A stretch of 43,513 nt of DNA from Klebsiella pneumoniae (GTDB lineage: Bacteria > Verrucomicrobiota > Verrucomicrobiia > Limisphaerales > SXTU01): assembly GCA_943330855.2 (NCBI GenBank), contig CALQJI020000041.1, positions 1-43,513 on the forward strand, in the 5' to 3' direction. How positions within the stretch are numbered: position 1 is the first letter of the stretch; each line of letters begins with the position of its first letter. A model generated the notes under the pieces. It saw nothing but the letters and a program-made list of their open reading frames with translations. It was not told where the DNA came from and searched no databases. This document shows, piece after piece, positions 36,595 to 43,513 of this stretch. The position numbers and the translations under genes were made by a program.

Positions 36595-37732
36595 GCAAGC
36601 CCCCGTTCCGCCCACCCCAACGCGTCGCGCCCCACGCGGCGTCGCGGATTTGCCGGTTCGGGAAGCGCCTTCGGTTCCTACCGCTGACCTCAGCGACTTC
36701 AAACCCAAACGCCGCCCGGCGGTAGCCGACAGCTCTCACCCTGACCCTCTCGCATTAGGAGAGCGAAATGCCTCGAACACGCCCCTGCGTTCCCAGCGCG
36801 TCCCCGCCAACCCATCGCAGGATACGTCTCTCCCTCTCCCAGCGGGAGAGGGCCGGGGTGAGGGAGAACGCACGGCCAACCCGCTGTCCAGAACACGCCG
36901 GAACGCACCCACCTCCCGTCCTCGCCTCATCGTCAACGCCGACGACTTCGGCCGCTCCCACTCCATCAACCAAGCCGTCATCCGCGCCCACCGCGAAGGC
37001 ATCCTCACCACCGCCAGCCTCATGGTCAGCGGGGACGCCTGCGACGAAGCCATCGAGCTGGCCAAGCAAAACCCCACCCTCGGCGTCGGCCTCCACCTCA
37101 CCCTCATCTGCGGCAAAGCCACCGCCGGGCGCATGGAAATCCCCGACCTCGTCAACGCTCGCGGCGAGTTCAGCAACTCCCCCGTCCTCACCGGCGCACG
37201 CTACTTCTTCAACAGCGGCCTCCAGCTCCAGCTCGCGCGGGAAATCTCCGCCCAATTTGCCAAGTTCAAAGCCACCGGCCTCCCGCTCGACCACGTCAAC
37301 GGCCACCTGAACCTCCACCTGCACCCCACCGTCTTCGAGCTACTCGCCTCGCGCTATCAAGAGTGGGGCATCCGCCACCTGCGCATCACCGACGACCCCT
37401 TCGCCCTGAACCGCCAGCTCGCCAGCGGCCACTGGCTCTACCGCACCAGCCACGCCTTCATCTTCAGCCAACTCGCCCGCCGCGCCCGCCGCATCCTCTT
37501 CCGCTCCCCGATTCGCTTCACCGACCACGTCTTCGGCCTGCTGCAAAACGCGCGCGTGGACGAGTCGTTCATCCGCAAGCTCCTCCCCGTCCTGCCGCGC
37601 GGCACCTCGGAGCTTTACTCCCATCCCTCGCTCGACGAATTTCGCCACGAATTCGACGCCCTCATCAGCCCGCGTGTGAAAGCGCAGGTGCAGGAACTCG
37701 GCATAGAACTGATCCGCTACCAGGACCTGTAG
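36584..37732 (+). CDS. YdjC/ChbG-type deacetylase (HpnK-like) with repeat-derived N-terminal extension
   Basis: A 382-residue protein whose core (from about residue 112) is a YdjC/ChbG carbohydrate deacetylase. Metal ligands are in LIVNADDFG (D120, D121), GVGLHLTL (H171) and VNGHLNLHLHP (H241, H245). The neighbour gene suggests the hopanoid-associated HpnK subgroup. The first about 112 residues are unlike the family: they are proline-rich and partly coded by a hairpin element (36735-36862, peptide LPLPAGEGRGEGE). No ATG lies between this extension and the core. I therefore keep ATG 36584, which overlaps the previous gene by 11 bp, but a non-ATG start nearer the core is possible. Confidence 0.82.
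   Translation: MASEQAPVPPTPTRRAPRGVADLPVREAPSVPTADLSDFKPKRRPAVADSSHPDPLALGERNASNTPLRSQRVPANPSQDTSLPLPAGEGRGEGERTANPLSRTRRNAPTSRPRLIVNADDFGRSHSINQAVIRAHREGILTTASLMVSGDACDEAIELAKQNPTLGVGLHLTLICGKATAGRMEIPDLVNARGEFSNSPVLTGARYFFNSGLQLQLAREISAQFAKFKATGLPLDHVNGHLNLHLHPTVFELLASRYQEWGIRHLRITDDPFALNRQLASGHWLYRTSHAFIFSQLARRARRILFRSPIRFTDHVFGLLQNARVDESFIRKLLPVLPRGTSELYSHPSLDEFRHEFDALISPRVKAQVQELGIELIRYQDL
36735..36862. repeat. 128-bp hairpin element in the 5' part of the YdjC/HpnK-like gene
   Basis: Outer arms 36735-36750 and 36847-36862 pair at 14 of 16 positions. An inner perfect hairpin CCCTCTCCC/GGGAGAGGG lies at 36832-36852. The element is read in frame and encodes a G/E/R/P-rich peptide. It resembles intergenic hairpin repeats that are common in large bacterial genomes. 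Confidence 0.8.
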
Positions 37733-37737
37733 GGAAC

Positions 37738-37754
37738 GTGGCGCGTGGCGCGTG
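37738..37754. repeat. Short heptamer array
   Basis: GTGGCGC occurs twice and is followed by GTG, 6 bp after the stop of the YdjC/HpnK-like gene. A shorter similar stretch (ACGTGGCGCGTG) lies at about 17350. Confidence 0.45.
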
Positions 37755-37800
37755 ACCAACCCCACCGGCCCTCCCCTCACACACCACGCATCATCTCCGC

Positions 37801-38232
37801 ATGACCAAAATCCTCGTCATCCTCATCGCCGGCCTCGTCTGCGAAGCCATCGGCGTCGTCTTCCTCAGCAAGGGCTTGAAACAAGTCGGCGAGGTGAAGC
37901 AAGTGACCGCAGCGGAAATCTGGCGCGTGGTGAAAGCCGGTGCGACCAACCCCAACATCCTCCTCGGCGTCGCCTTGGAAGCCGCCTTCTTCATCGCCCT
38001 CCTCGTGCTCCTCTCCCGCAGCGACGTGAGCTTCATCTGGCCACTCACCGCGATGGGCTTCGTCCTCACCACCCTCACCGCCAAATACCTCCTCCACGAA
38101 GAAATCCCCCCGATGCGCTGGCTCGGCGTCCTGCTCATCATGCTGGGAGCCGGCCTCATCACCTTCACCGAGAAGGCCAAGGAGCCAAAAGAAGCCGGCC
38201 CCGCCCCCTCCGCCCCCGGCGCGCCCCGATAG
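37801..38232 (+). CDS. Small EamA/DMT-type transporter
   Basis: A 143-residue membrane protein with four hydrophobic segments, of the EamA (drug/metabolite transporter) type. Single-unit members of this size (as in ArnE/ArnF, SMR-like) act as dimers. Visible marks are AGLVCEAIGVVFLSKGLKQVG at the N terminus, SDVSFIWPLTAMGFVLTTL in the third segment, and LGVLLIMLGAGLI at the end. A hydrophilic proline/alanine tail follows. It may flip a lipid-linked sugar or lipid, which would fit with the prenyl synthase and deacetylase genes upstream. That link is inference. It lies 68 bp after the deacetylase gene. Confidence 0.8.
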   Translation: MTKILVILIAGLVCEAIGVVFLSKGLKQVGEVKQVTAAEIWRVVKAGATNPNILLGVALEAAFFIALLVLLSRSDVSFIWPLTAMGFVLTTLTAKYLLHEEIPPMRWLGVLLIMLGAGLITFTEKAKEPKEAGPAPSAPGAPR

Positions 38233-38296
38233 GCTCAATCCCCCCCAAGACGCATCGAAATCGTTTTTGGGCGACCTCGTGTGTATCAAGCCTGTT

Positions 38297-38442
38297 TGCT
38301 GGAGTTACACGCCTGCTGGTAGCGTTTTTTGCGAGTAAACAACCTTCGGCGACCTGCGCAAATCCGACCTGCGGGAGGGCGCTATACGCACGGCACGCAC
38401 CGTTCTCGTCCCTATTTTCAGAGCAAGTAGTGGACACCGTTG
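38297..38442 (+). repeat. Copy 1 of a 146-bp inverted repeat that brackets the sulfatase operon
   Basis: Compared with the reverse complement of 43368-43513, 110 of 146 positions agree, with no gaps. The best conserved blocks are TGCTGGAGTTA at the start, CGGCACGC and CGTTCTCGTC with TATTTTCA in the middle, and TGGACACCGTTG at the end. Differences are spread evenly over codon positions in every frame, so it is not under protein-coding selection. Similarity stops sharply at 38442, where a broken cytochrome c fragment begins. The left border may lie further out, since copy 2 is cut by the window end. Confidence 0.88.
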
Positions 38443-38641
38443 GGGAAAAAGGCGCGCACGCCGAACCTCGACCGCATGAGGCGCGGCTCGCCGAGGTCAT
38501 CTGCGTCATCCGCTACGCGTGGAGCAACGAGGCTGGCATCGTGACGACTGAGGGGGTAAAAAATTCTGCCGCGAGCACGCCGGTCGGCCCGCGTCATGGA
38601 CGGATGAAGAGTTGAAGAAACACGTTTTGCCGAACCCTTAA
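38443..38641 (+). pseudogene. C-terminal remnant of a cytochrome c domain, truncated and frameshifted
   Basis: Codons from 38475 read PHEARLAEVICVIRYAWSNE and then AGIVTTEGV, which resembles the last helix of class I cytochromes (the pattern LAAVLTYIRNSWGN, then xPVTPEQV). The frame is lost in a run of five G and six A (38552-38563). A one-base shift restores it to KKFCREHAGRPASWTDEEL and KKHVLPNP, then TAA at 38639-38641. The haem motif and the rest of the gene are missing, because the copy-1 repeat begins immediately upstream. It looks like an old gene that was cut when the repeat arrived. Family assignment is from pattern recognition, so moderately sure. Confidence 0.62.
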
Positions 38642-38653
38642 CCCCATTCTGAT

Positions 38654-40006
38654 GTGAAACACACGCTCACACTCCTCGCCGCCTTGCTGGTCGCCTCGCC
38701 GACCGCGCTGTTAGCCGCTGCGAAACCACTGAACATCCTCGTCCTCCACGCGGACGACTGGCGCTACAACACGCTCGGCTGCGCGGGCAATCCCGTGGTC
38801 AAGACGCCGCAGCTCGACCGACTCGCGGCCGAAGGCACGCGCTTCACGCGCGCCTGCGTCACCACGTCCATCTGCGGCGTGAGCCGCGCGTCGCTGTTCA
38901 CCGGGCAATGGATGTCGCGGCACGGCAACAAGGCTTTCGCGGCTTTCAACACTCCGTGGGCGGAGACTTATCCCGGCCTGTTGCGCGCCAATGGCTATTA
39001 CGTCGGTCATGTCGGCAAGTGGCATACGGGGAAATTTCTTGCCGAGAACTTCGACTTTGGTCGCGCCTACTCCGGCAGGCATTGGATGAAGGAGCCGGAC
39101 GGCACACAGATTCACGTCACACAGAAGAACGAGAACGACGCGCTCGAGTTCCTCCGCACCCGGCCGACGGACAAGCCCTTCTGCCTGACCCTCGCCTTCT
39201 TCGCCACGCACGCGGAAGACGGGAACCCGCTGCAATACCTGCCCCAGCCGCAGAGCCTGGAACTCTACAAAGACGTCACCATCCCGCTCCCCAAGACCGC
39301 CACGGACGAAGCCTTCCGCAAACTCCCGCCCTTCGTGGCTAACGAGGACAACGAAAGCCGCCGCCGCTGGCACTGGCGCTTCGACGAGCCCGCCAAATAC
39401 CAGACGATGATGAAGAACTACTACCGCCTCGCCACCGAGGTGGACACGACCTGCGGACGCGTGCTGGCGGAACTCGCCAAGACCGGCCAGTTGGAAAACA
39501 CGCTTATCATTTTCACCGGCGACAACGGCTACTTCCACGGCGAGCACGGCCTAGCGGACAAATGGTATCCGCACGAGGAAAGCATCCGCGTGCCGCTCAT
39601 CATCCGCGACCCGCGCACGGACAAAGCAAAGCGCGGCCAGACCGACGACCACTTCGCGCTCAACGTGGACCTGGCCCCGACCATCCTCGCCGCCGCTGGC
39701 ATCAAAGCGCCGGGCACCATGCAGGGCAGCAACCTTGCGCCGCTTTATCTCGCCGCGCAGAAGCCGGCCTGGCGCAGCGAGTTCTTTTACGAGCACGGCC
39801 CCATCGGAAAGAAAATCCCCGCGTCCGAAGCCCTCGTTCGCAAGGGCATGAAATACATGGTCTGGCCGGAGTTCAAAACCGAGCAACTCTTCGACCTCAA
39901 AGCCGACCCGTTCGAGGAAAACGACATCGTCGCCCAGCCTTCCGCCAAGCCCACCCTCGAAGAAATGCGCGCTCGCTTCGCCGAACTCAAAGCGGCGGCC
40001 CAGTAA
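38654..40006 (+). CDS. Exported sulfatase with CGVSR active-site motif
   Basis: A 450-residue exported sulfatase, first gene of a three-sulfatase operon. It starts with GTG and a signal peptide (residues 1-23, almost the same as that of the third sulfatase). LHADDW gives the metal aspartates. The active-site motif is [14 protein letters not shown]74-G-V-S-R78. The nucleophile and arginine are kept but the usual proline is valine. [23 protein letters not shown] and [14 protein letters not shown] are typical of the fold. The gene ends 9 bp before the next. The substrate is unknown; the presence of three different motifs in one operon suggests a complex sulfated glycan. Confidence 0.92.
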   Translation: MKHTLTLLAALLVASPTALLAAAKPLNILVLHADDWRYNTLGCAGNPVVKTPQLDRLAAEGTRFTRACVTTSICGVSRASLFTGQWMSRHGNKAFAAFNTPWAETYPGLLRANGYYVGHVGKWHTGKFLAENFDFGRAYSGRHWMKEPDGTQIHVTQKNENDALEFLRTRPTDKPFCLTLAFFATHAEDGNPLQYLPQPQSLELYKDVTIPLPKTATDEAFRKLPPFVANEDNESRRRWHWRFDEPAKYQTMMKNYYRLATEVDTTCGRVLAELAKTGQLENTLIIFTGDNGYFHGEHGLADKWYPHEESIRVPLIIRDPRTDKAKRGQTDDHFALNVDLAPTILAAAGIKAPGTMQGSNLAPLYLAAQKPAWRSEFFYEHGPIGKKIPASEALVRKGMKYMVWPEFKTEQLFDLKADPFEENDIVAQPSAKPTLEEMRARFAELKAAAQ

Positions 40007-40015
40007 TCAGCTCCC

Positions 40016-41443
40016 ATGAAAGCCCTCGTCGTCCTTGCCGTGCTTGGTTGCCTCGTCGGCTCGCTGGTCGCTGCGGATAAGCCGCTCACCACCAAACCCA
40101 ACATCGTCGTCTTCATCTCCGACGACCACAGTCAGCTCGATTCGCAGGCCTACGGCTCCACGGAAGTCCGCACACCGCACATGGCAAAGCTCGCAGCGGA
40201 GGGTCTGAAGTTCACCCACGCCTTCGTCGCCTCGCCCGCCTGTGGGCCGAGCCGCACCGCGTTGCTCACCGGCCTGTGGCCCGCCCGCAACGGTGCCGAG
40301 CGCAATCACAACGCCAAACGCCCCGAGGTCCCATCTATGCCGACCGTGCTCCGCTCACTCGGCTATGAGGTCGCCACCATCGGCAAGGTCGCGCACACGG
40401 ACTGGGCGAAGTTCTATGACTTCGACTCCAGCACCGGGCCGAACGTGGGCATCGCCGAGAGCAGCGGCGTGGCTAAGTTTCTCACCGGCCGCAATCCCGC
40501 GAAGCCGCTCTGCCTCTTCGTCGGCACGCGCCATCCACACACGCCGTGGAGCGAAACCATGGCCTATGACCCCGCCGCCGTGAAGATTCCACGCACGCAT
40601 GTGGACACCGCAGCCACGCGTGAAGAACGAGCACGCTACCTGACCGACATCTCGAACTCCGACACGCTCCTCGGCGAGGTGCGCTCCCTCGTGCGCGAGA
40701 AAATCCCCGGCGACACGCTCTTCATCTACACCGCCGACCACGGCGGCGCCTGGCCCTTCGGCAAATGGACCCTCTACGACGCCGGCATCCGCATCCCGCT
40801 CATCATGGCCTGGCCCGGCAAATTGAAACCCGCCACCACCAGCGACGCGCTGGTCTGCTGGCCTGACTTGCTCCCCACCTTCATCGAACTCGCCGGCGGC
40901 CAAGTCCCCGCTGGCATTGATGGCAAATCCTTCGCCCCCATCCTGCGCGGCACCGCCACCACGCATCGCGACCGCATCTTCGCCACGCACAGCGGCGACG
41001 GTGACTTCAACGTCTACCCCATCCGCACCGTCCGCACCCGCGACTGGAAATACATCCGCAACCTCCATCCCGAGTTCCAGCATCACACGCACATCTCGCG
41101 ATCCAGCGGCCCCAGTGGCCTCGTGTATTGGAACACCTGGCTCGCCGCCGCCGCGAACAACCCCGCTGCCGCCGCCACCGTGCAGCGCTACACCACGCGC
41201 CCCGCCGAAGAGCTCTACGACCTCGCCGCCGACCCTCACGAACTGCGCAACCTCGCCGCCGCCCCCCAGCAAGCCGCCCGCCTCGCCACGATGCGCACCG
41301 ACCTGACCGCTTGGATGAAAGCCCAAGGCGACGCAGAAACCGTCTTCGGAAAACCGCTCTTGAAGGGCGAGCCGGCGACTTTGATTGCCCCCGGCGGCGC
41401 AGCGAAGAAAGCCAAGGCTAACGCGGCGCAGAACAAGGATTGA
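40016..41443 (+). CDS. Exported sulfatase, heparan N-sulfatase (sulfamidase)-like
   Basis: A 475-residue exported sulfatase. A signal peptide covers residues 1-20. ISDDHSQLD supplies metal ligands, and the canonical motif CGPSR runs from C76 to R80 ([14 protein letters not shown]). GKVAHTDW and [15 protein letters not shown] fit the sulfamidase-like branch, in which the usual GKWHLG is replaced. The C terminus has an alanine/lysine tail ([12 protein letters not shown]). It is 9 bp after the first sulfatase and 2 bp before the third, so all three are almost certainly on one mRNA. The N-sulfatase specificity is suggested only by overall resemblance. Confidence 0.9.
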   Translation: MKALVVLAVLGCLVGSLVAADKPLTTKPNIVVFISDDHSQLDSQAYGSTEVRTPHMAKLAAEGLKFTHAFVASPACGPSRTALLTGLWPARNGAERNHNAKRPEVPSMPTVLRSLGYEVATIGKVAHTDWAKFYDFDSSTGPNVGIAESSGVAKFLTGRNPAKPLCLFVGTRHPHTPWSETMAYDPAAVKIPRTHVDTAATREERARYLTDISNSDTLLGEVRSLVREKIPGDTLFIYTADHGGAWPFGKWTLYDAGIRIPLIMAWPGKLKPATTSDALVCWPDLLPTFIELAGGQVPAGIDGKSFAPILRGTATTHRDRIFATHSGDGDFNVYPIRTVRTRDWKYIRNLHPEFQHHTHISRSSGPSGLVYWNTWLAAAANNPAAAATVQRYTTRPAEELYDLAADPHELRNLAAAPQQAARLATMRTDLTAWMKAQGDAETVFGKPLLKGEPATLIAPGGAAKKAKANAAQNKD

Positions 41444-41445
41444 CC

Positions 41446-43392
41446 ATGAAGCACGCGTTGACCCTCCTCGCCGCCCTTCTGCTGGTAGCACCAGCCACCT
41501 TGCCAGCCGCCGAAGCGCCGCGCCCGAACGTCCTCTTCATCCTCGCCGATGACCTCGGTTGGGCGGACACGACGCTTTACGGGCACACGAAGTTTTACCG
41601 CACGCCGAACCTCGAACGGCTCGCCAAGCGCGGGATGCTGTTCACGCGCGGCTACTCGGCCAGCCCACTCTGTTCGCCCACGCGCTCGGCGATTCTCACG
41701 GGCTTGAGTCCCGCGCGCACGGGCATCACGACGCCGAACTGCCACTTACCGCAGGTCGTGCTCGAAGCCACGACCGGCACCGCCGCGCCACCGGACAAGA
41801 AATCCATCCAGCCCAAGCCGCCGACGCGTTTGAAGACCGAATACCGCACGCTTGCGGAGTCGCTGAAGGACGCGGGCTACGCGACCGGGCACTTCGGCAA
41901 ATGGCATCTCGGGCCGGAGCCGTATTCCCCACTGCAACAGGGCTTCGATGTGGATGTGCCGCATCATCCAGGGCCGGGACCGGCGGGCAGTTACGTCGCG
42001 CCGTGGCGGTTCAAGGATTTCGATCACGACCCCGCCGTGCCCGACCAGCACATCGAAGACCGCATGGCGAAAGAGGCCGTCGCCTTCATGGATAAGCACC
42101 GGGACCAGCCGTTCTATCTCAACTACTGGATGTTCAGCGTCCACGCGCCGTTCGATGCGAAGAAGTCGCTCATCGAAAAGTATCGGGCGCTCGCCAACCC
42201 CTCCGACGTGCAGCGCTGCCCGACCTACGCCGCGATGGTCGAGAGCATGGACGACGCGATTGGCGTGCTGCTCGACACGCTCGACCGGTTGAAGCTCGCC
42301 GACCGCACCATCATCATCTTCACGTCCGACAACGGCGGGAATATGTATAGCGAGGTGGACGGCGAAGTCCCCACGAGCAACCGCCCGTTGCGCGGCGGCA
42401 AGGCGACGATCTTCGAGGGTGGCATCCGCGTGCCGTGCGTCGTGAGTTGGCCCGGCATCACGACAGCCGGTTCGCGCAACGACGCGATTGTGCAGAGCAG
42501 CGATTACTACCCCACGCTGCTGGATGGGCTGGGGCTGAAGCCCGCCGCTGGCCAGCGCTTCGATGGCATTAGCATCCTCCCCGCGCTGCGCGGCCAACCG
42601 CTCACGCGTGAAGCCACCTTCACCTACTTCCCGCACGAGCCGGGCGTGCCCGACTGGCTTCCGCCCGCCGTCGTCGCGCACAGCGGCGATTGGAAGCTCA
42701 TCCGCATCTTTCACGGCGGCGAGAACGGCACGCGCCGCCACCTCCTCTTCAACCTCCGCGACGACCTCGGCGAGCGCACGAACCTCGCCGCCAAGGAACC
42801 CGTCCGTGTGCAGCAACTCGACGCGCTCATCGAGAAGTTCCTCGCCGACACGAAGGCCGTCGTGCCCATCGCCAACCCCAAGTTCGACCCCGCGAAGTAT
42901 CAGCCCGAACTGGAAGGCAAGCCGGAGGGCAAGGCGAAGGGCACAAAAAAATTCGCTGCGAAGGCTCCCGCTCCCTCCGATACGAAACCTGACGCGAAGG
43001 CCGACAGCGCCGACACCCTGCAAGGCTGGAAGGCCCGCAGTTGCATCGCCACCGTGAAGGACGGCGTGGTGACGGTCACGGGCCAAGGCACCGCGCCCTT
43101 CCTCGGCGTCGGCGCGGGCGTGAGCGGCCCCGCCGCGGTGAAGTTCCGTGCCCGTTCCGCCGGCGGCGGCCCCGGCAAAATCGAGTGGCTCCCCGCCGCC
43201 ACCGCCCAAGCCGACGCGAAGTCCACGCCCTTCACCCTCGCGCCTGGCGACTGGCAGGAAGTCGCCGTGTCCATCCCCGCAACCGGCCCGCTCGGCATCC
43301 TCCGCCTCTACCTCCCCGCGCAGAAGCTGCCGGTGGACGTGGACTGGGTTGAACTCAAAGCCGACGGCAACGGTGTCCATGACATGCGCTGA
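41446..43392 (+). CDS. Exported sulfatase with C-terminal beta-sandwich, end reshaped by a repeat
   Basis: A 648-residue exported sulfatase with the canonical motif CSPTR (C76 to R80). The signal peptide [16 protein letters not shown] is nearly that of the first sulfatase in the operon. [23 protein letters not shown] and [10 protein letters not shown] complete the active-site set. From about residue 520 a charged linker rich in K and A leads to a beta-sandwich-like domain (about residues 545-640). I chose ATG 41446 because the frame before it starts with TTG inside the previous stop. The last 8 codons and the stop lie inside copy 2 of the 146-bp repeat, so the original end was probably different. 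Confidence 0.92.
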   Translation: MKHALTLLAALLLVAPATLPAAEAPRPNVLFILADDLGWADTTLYGHTKFYRTPNLERLAKRGMLFTRGYSASPLCSPTRSAILTGLSPARTGITTPNCHLPQVVLEATTGTAAPPDKKSIQPKPPTRLKTEYRTLAESLKDAGYATGHFGKWHLGPEPYSPLQQGFDVDVPHHPGPGPAGSYVAPWRFKDFDHDPAVPDQHIEDRMAKEAVAFMDKHRDQPFYLNYWMFSVHAPFDAKKSLIEKYRALANPSDVQRCPTYAAMVESMDDAIGVLLDTLDRLKLADRTIIIFTSDNGGNMYSEVDGEVPTSNRPLRGGKATIFEGGIRVPCVVSWPGITTAGSRNDAIVQSSDYYPTLLDGLGLKPAAGQRFDGISILPALRGQPLTREATFTYFPHEPGVPDWLPPAVVAHSGDWKLIRIFHGGENGTRRHLLFNLRDDLGERTNLAAKEPVRVQQLDALIEKFLADTKAVVPIANPKFDPAKYQPELEGKPEGKAKGTKKFAAKAPAPSDTKPDAKADSADTLQGWKARSCIATVKDGVVTVTGQGTAPFLGVGAGVSGPAAVKFRARSAGGGPGKIEWLPAATAQADAKSTPFTLAPGDWQEVAVSIPATGPLGILRLYLPAQKLPVDVDWVELKADGNGVHDMR

Positions 43393-43513
43393 AAATAGCG
43401 ACGAGAACGACGCGTGCCGCGCGTATAACGCCGGTCCGCAGGCCGATTCTACGCGGGTCGCCGCAAGCCTCCCGACCGCGAAAAGCCCCGCCAGGAGGCG
43501 TATAACTCCAGCA
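43368..43513 (-). repeat. Copy 2 of the 146-bp inverted repeat
   Basis: Reverse-complement partner of 38297-38442 (about 75% identity, no gaps). It begins with CAACGGTGTCCA, the end of the sulfatase gene, and runs to the last base of the window, so its outer border is unknown. The segment after the sulfatase stop (43393-43513) holds no other feature. Confidence 0.88.

Noticed and set aside
38449..38484. A sulfatase N-terminal fragment (KARTPNLDRM) just right of repeat copy 1
   Set aside because: The ten residues resemble the sulfatase element TPNLDRL, but they lie in another frame than the cytochrome remnant and have no continuation. A chance match is more likely.
37752..38615. Plus-strand frame of 287 codons across the EamA gene and repeat copy 1
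   Set aside because: Its first part is an out-of-frame reading of the EamA gene. Only the last part (from about 38470) has meaning, as the cytochrome remnant, and this is listed as a pseudogene.
38297..43513. The two repeat copies as integron attC sites
   Set aside because: Both contain GTTATACGC-like boxes about 75 nt apart, which recall attC. However, the boxes are direct, not inverted, copies, and the core does not fit GTTRRRY. There is no integrase gene and the two copies face each other, while attC sites in an array share one orientation.

Overview
The window is a G+C-rich chromosomal segment of a heterotrophic bacterium of the PVC group. I think it is most likely Verrucomicrobiota (Limisphaerales/Pedosphaera-like), with a planctomycete as the alternative. 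The reasons are five exported sulfatases, a DUF1592/DUF1588-type exported cytochrome paired with a DUF1552 protein, beta-propeller proteins of which one carries HEAT repeats and a C-terminal haem motif, almost no Shine-Dalgarno sequences, and dense short intergenic repeats. This placement is inference. No rRNA, tRNA or protein phylogeny is available in the window.

Layout. 1-800 holds the RNase P RNA gene on the minus strand. 863-9405 carries a sulfatase, a DUF47/PiT phosphate-uptake pair, a LarA-like protein, a PQQ-type beta-propeller and a large propeller protein. 9512-12804 (plus strand) has a lone receiver domain, a Gfo/Idh/MocA oxidoreductase and an HtrA protease. 12874-18210 (minus strand) is a housekeeping block: methyltransferase, mannose-6-phosphate isomerase, ArgB, ArgD, a DUF2238 membrane protein and a lipoprotein. 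18590-26266 has a DUF1415 gene, then on the minus strand a sulfatase, a PanB-like protein, the DUF1592 cytochrome and the DUF1552 protein. 26357-30127 is a 1,256-residue propeller/HEAT/cytochrome protein. 30266-38232 is a compact plus-strand run: YicC, Gmk, CoaC, histidine kinase, NtrC-type regulator, small membrane protein, squalene/phytoene synthase (HpnD-like), YdjC/HpnK-like deacetylase and a small EamA transporter. 38654-43392 is a tight operon of three different sulfatases.

The genes suggest a surface-glycan degrader. Exported sulfatases would strip sulfate from polysaccharides and the oxidoreductase could process the sugars. Exported haem proteins of the DUF1592 and propeller/HEAT types may feed electrons to respiration. 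The housekeeping genes supply arginine, mannose metabolism, GMP kinase and coenzyme A.

Two signals stand out. First, a 146-bp sequence occurs twice in opposite orientation (38297-38442 and 43368-43513, about 75% identical, no gaps) and brackets the three-sulfatase operon. One copy abuts a truncated, frameshifted cytochrome c remnant, and the other overlaps the last codons of the third sulfatase. Second, the window is full of short repeats with a shared plan. These are arrays of 7-bp units, three times arranged as an array, a short spacer and a reverse-complement array, plus palindromic elements. Several lie in frame inside genes: in the 1,256-residue protein, the HpnK-like protein, and the C terminus of the LarA-like protein.
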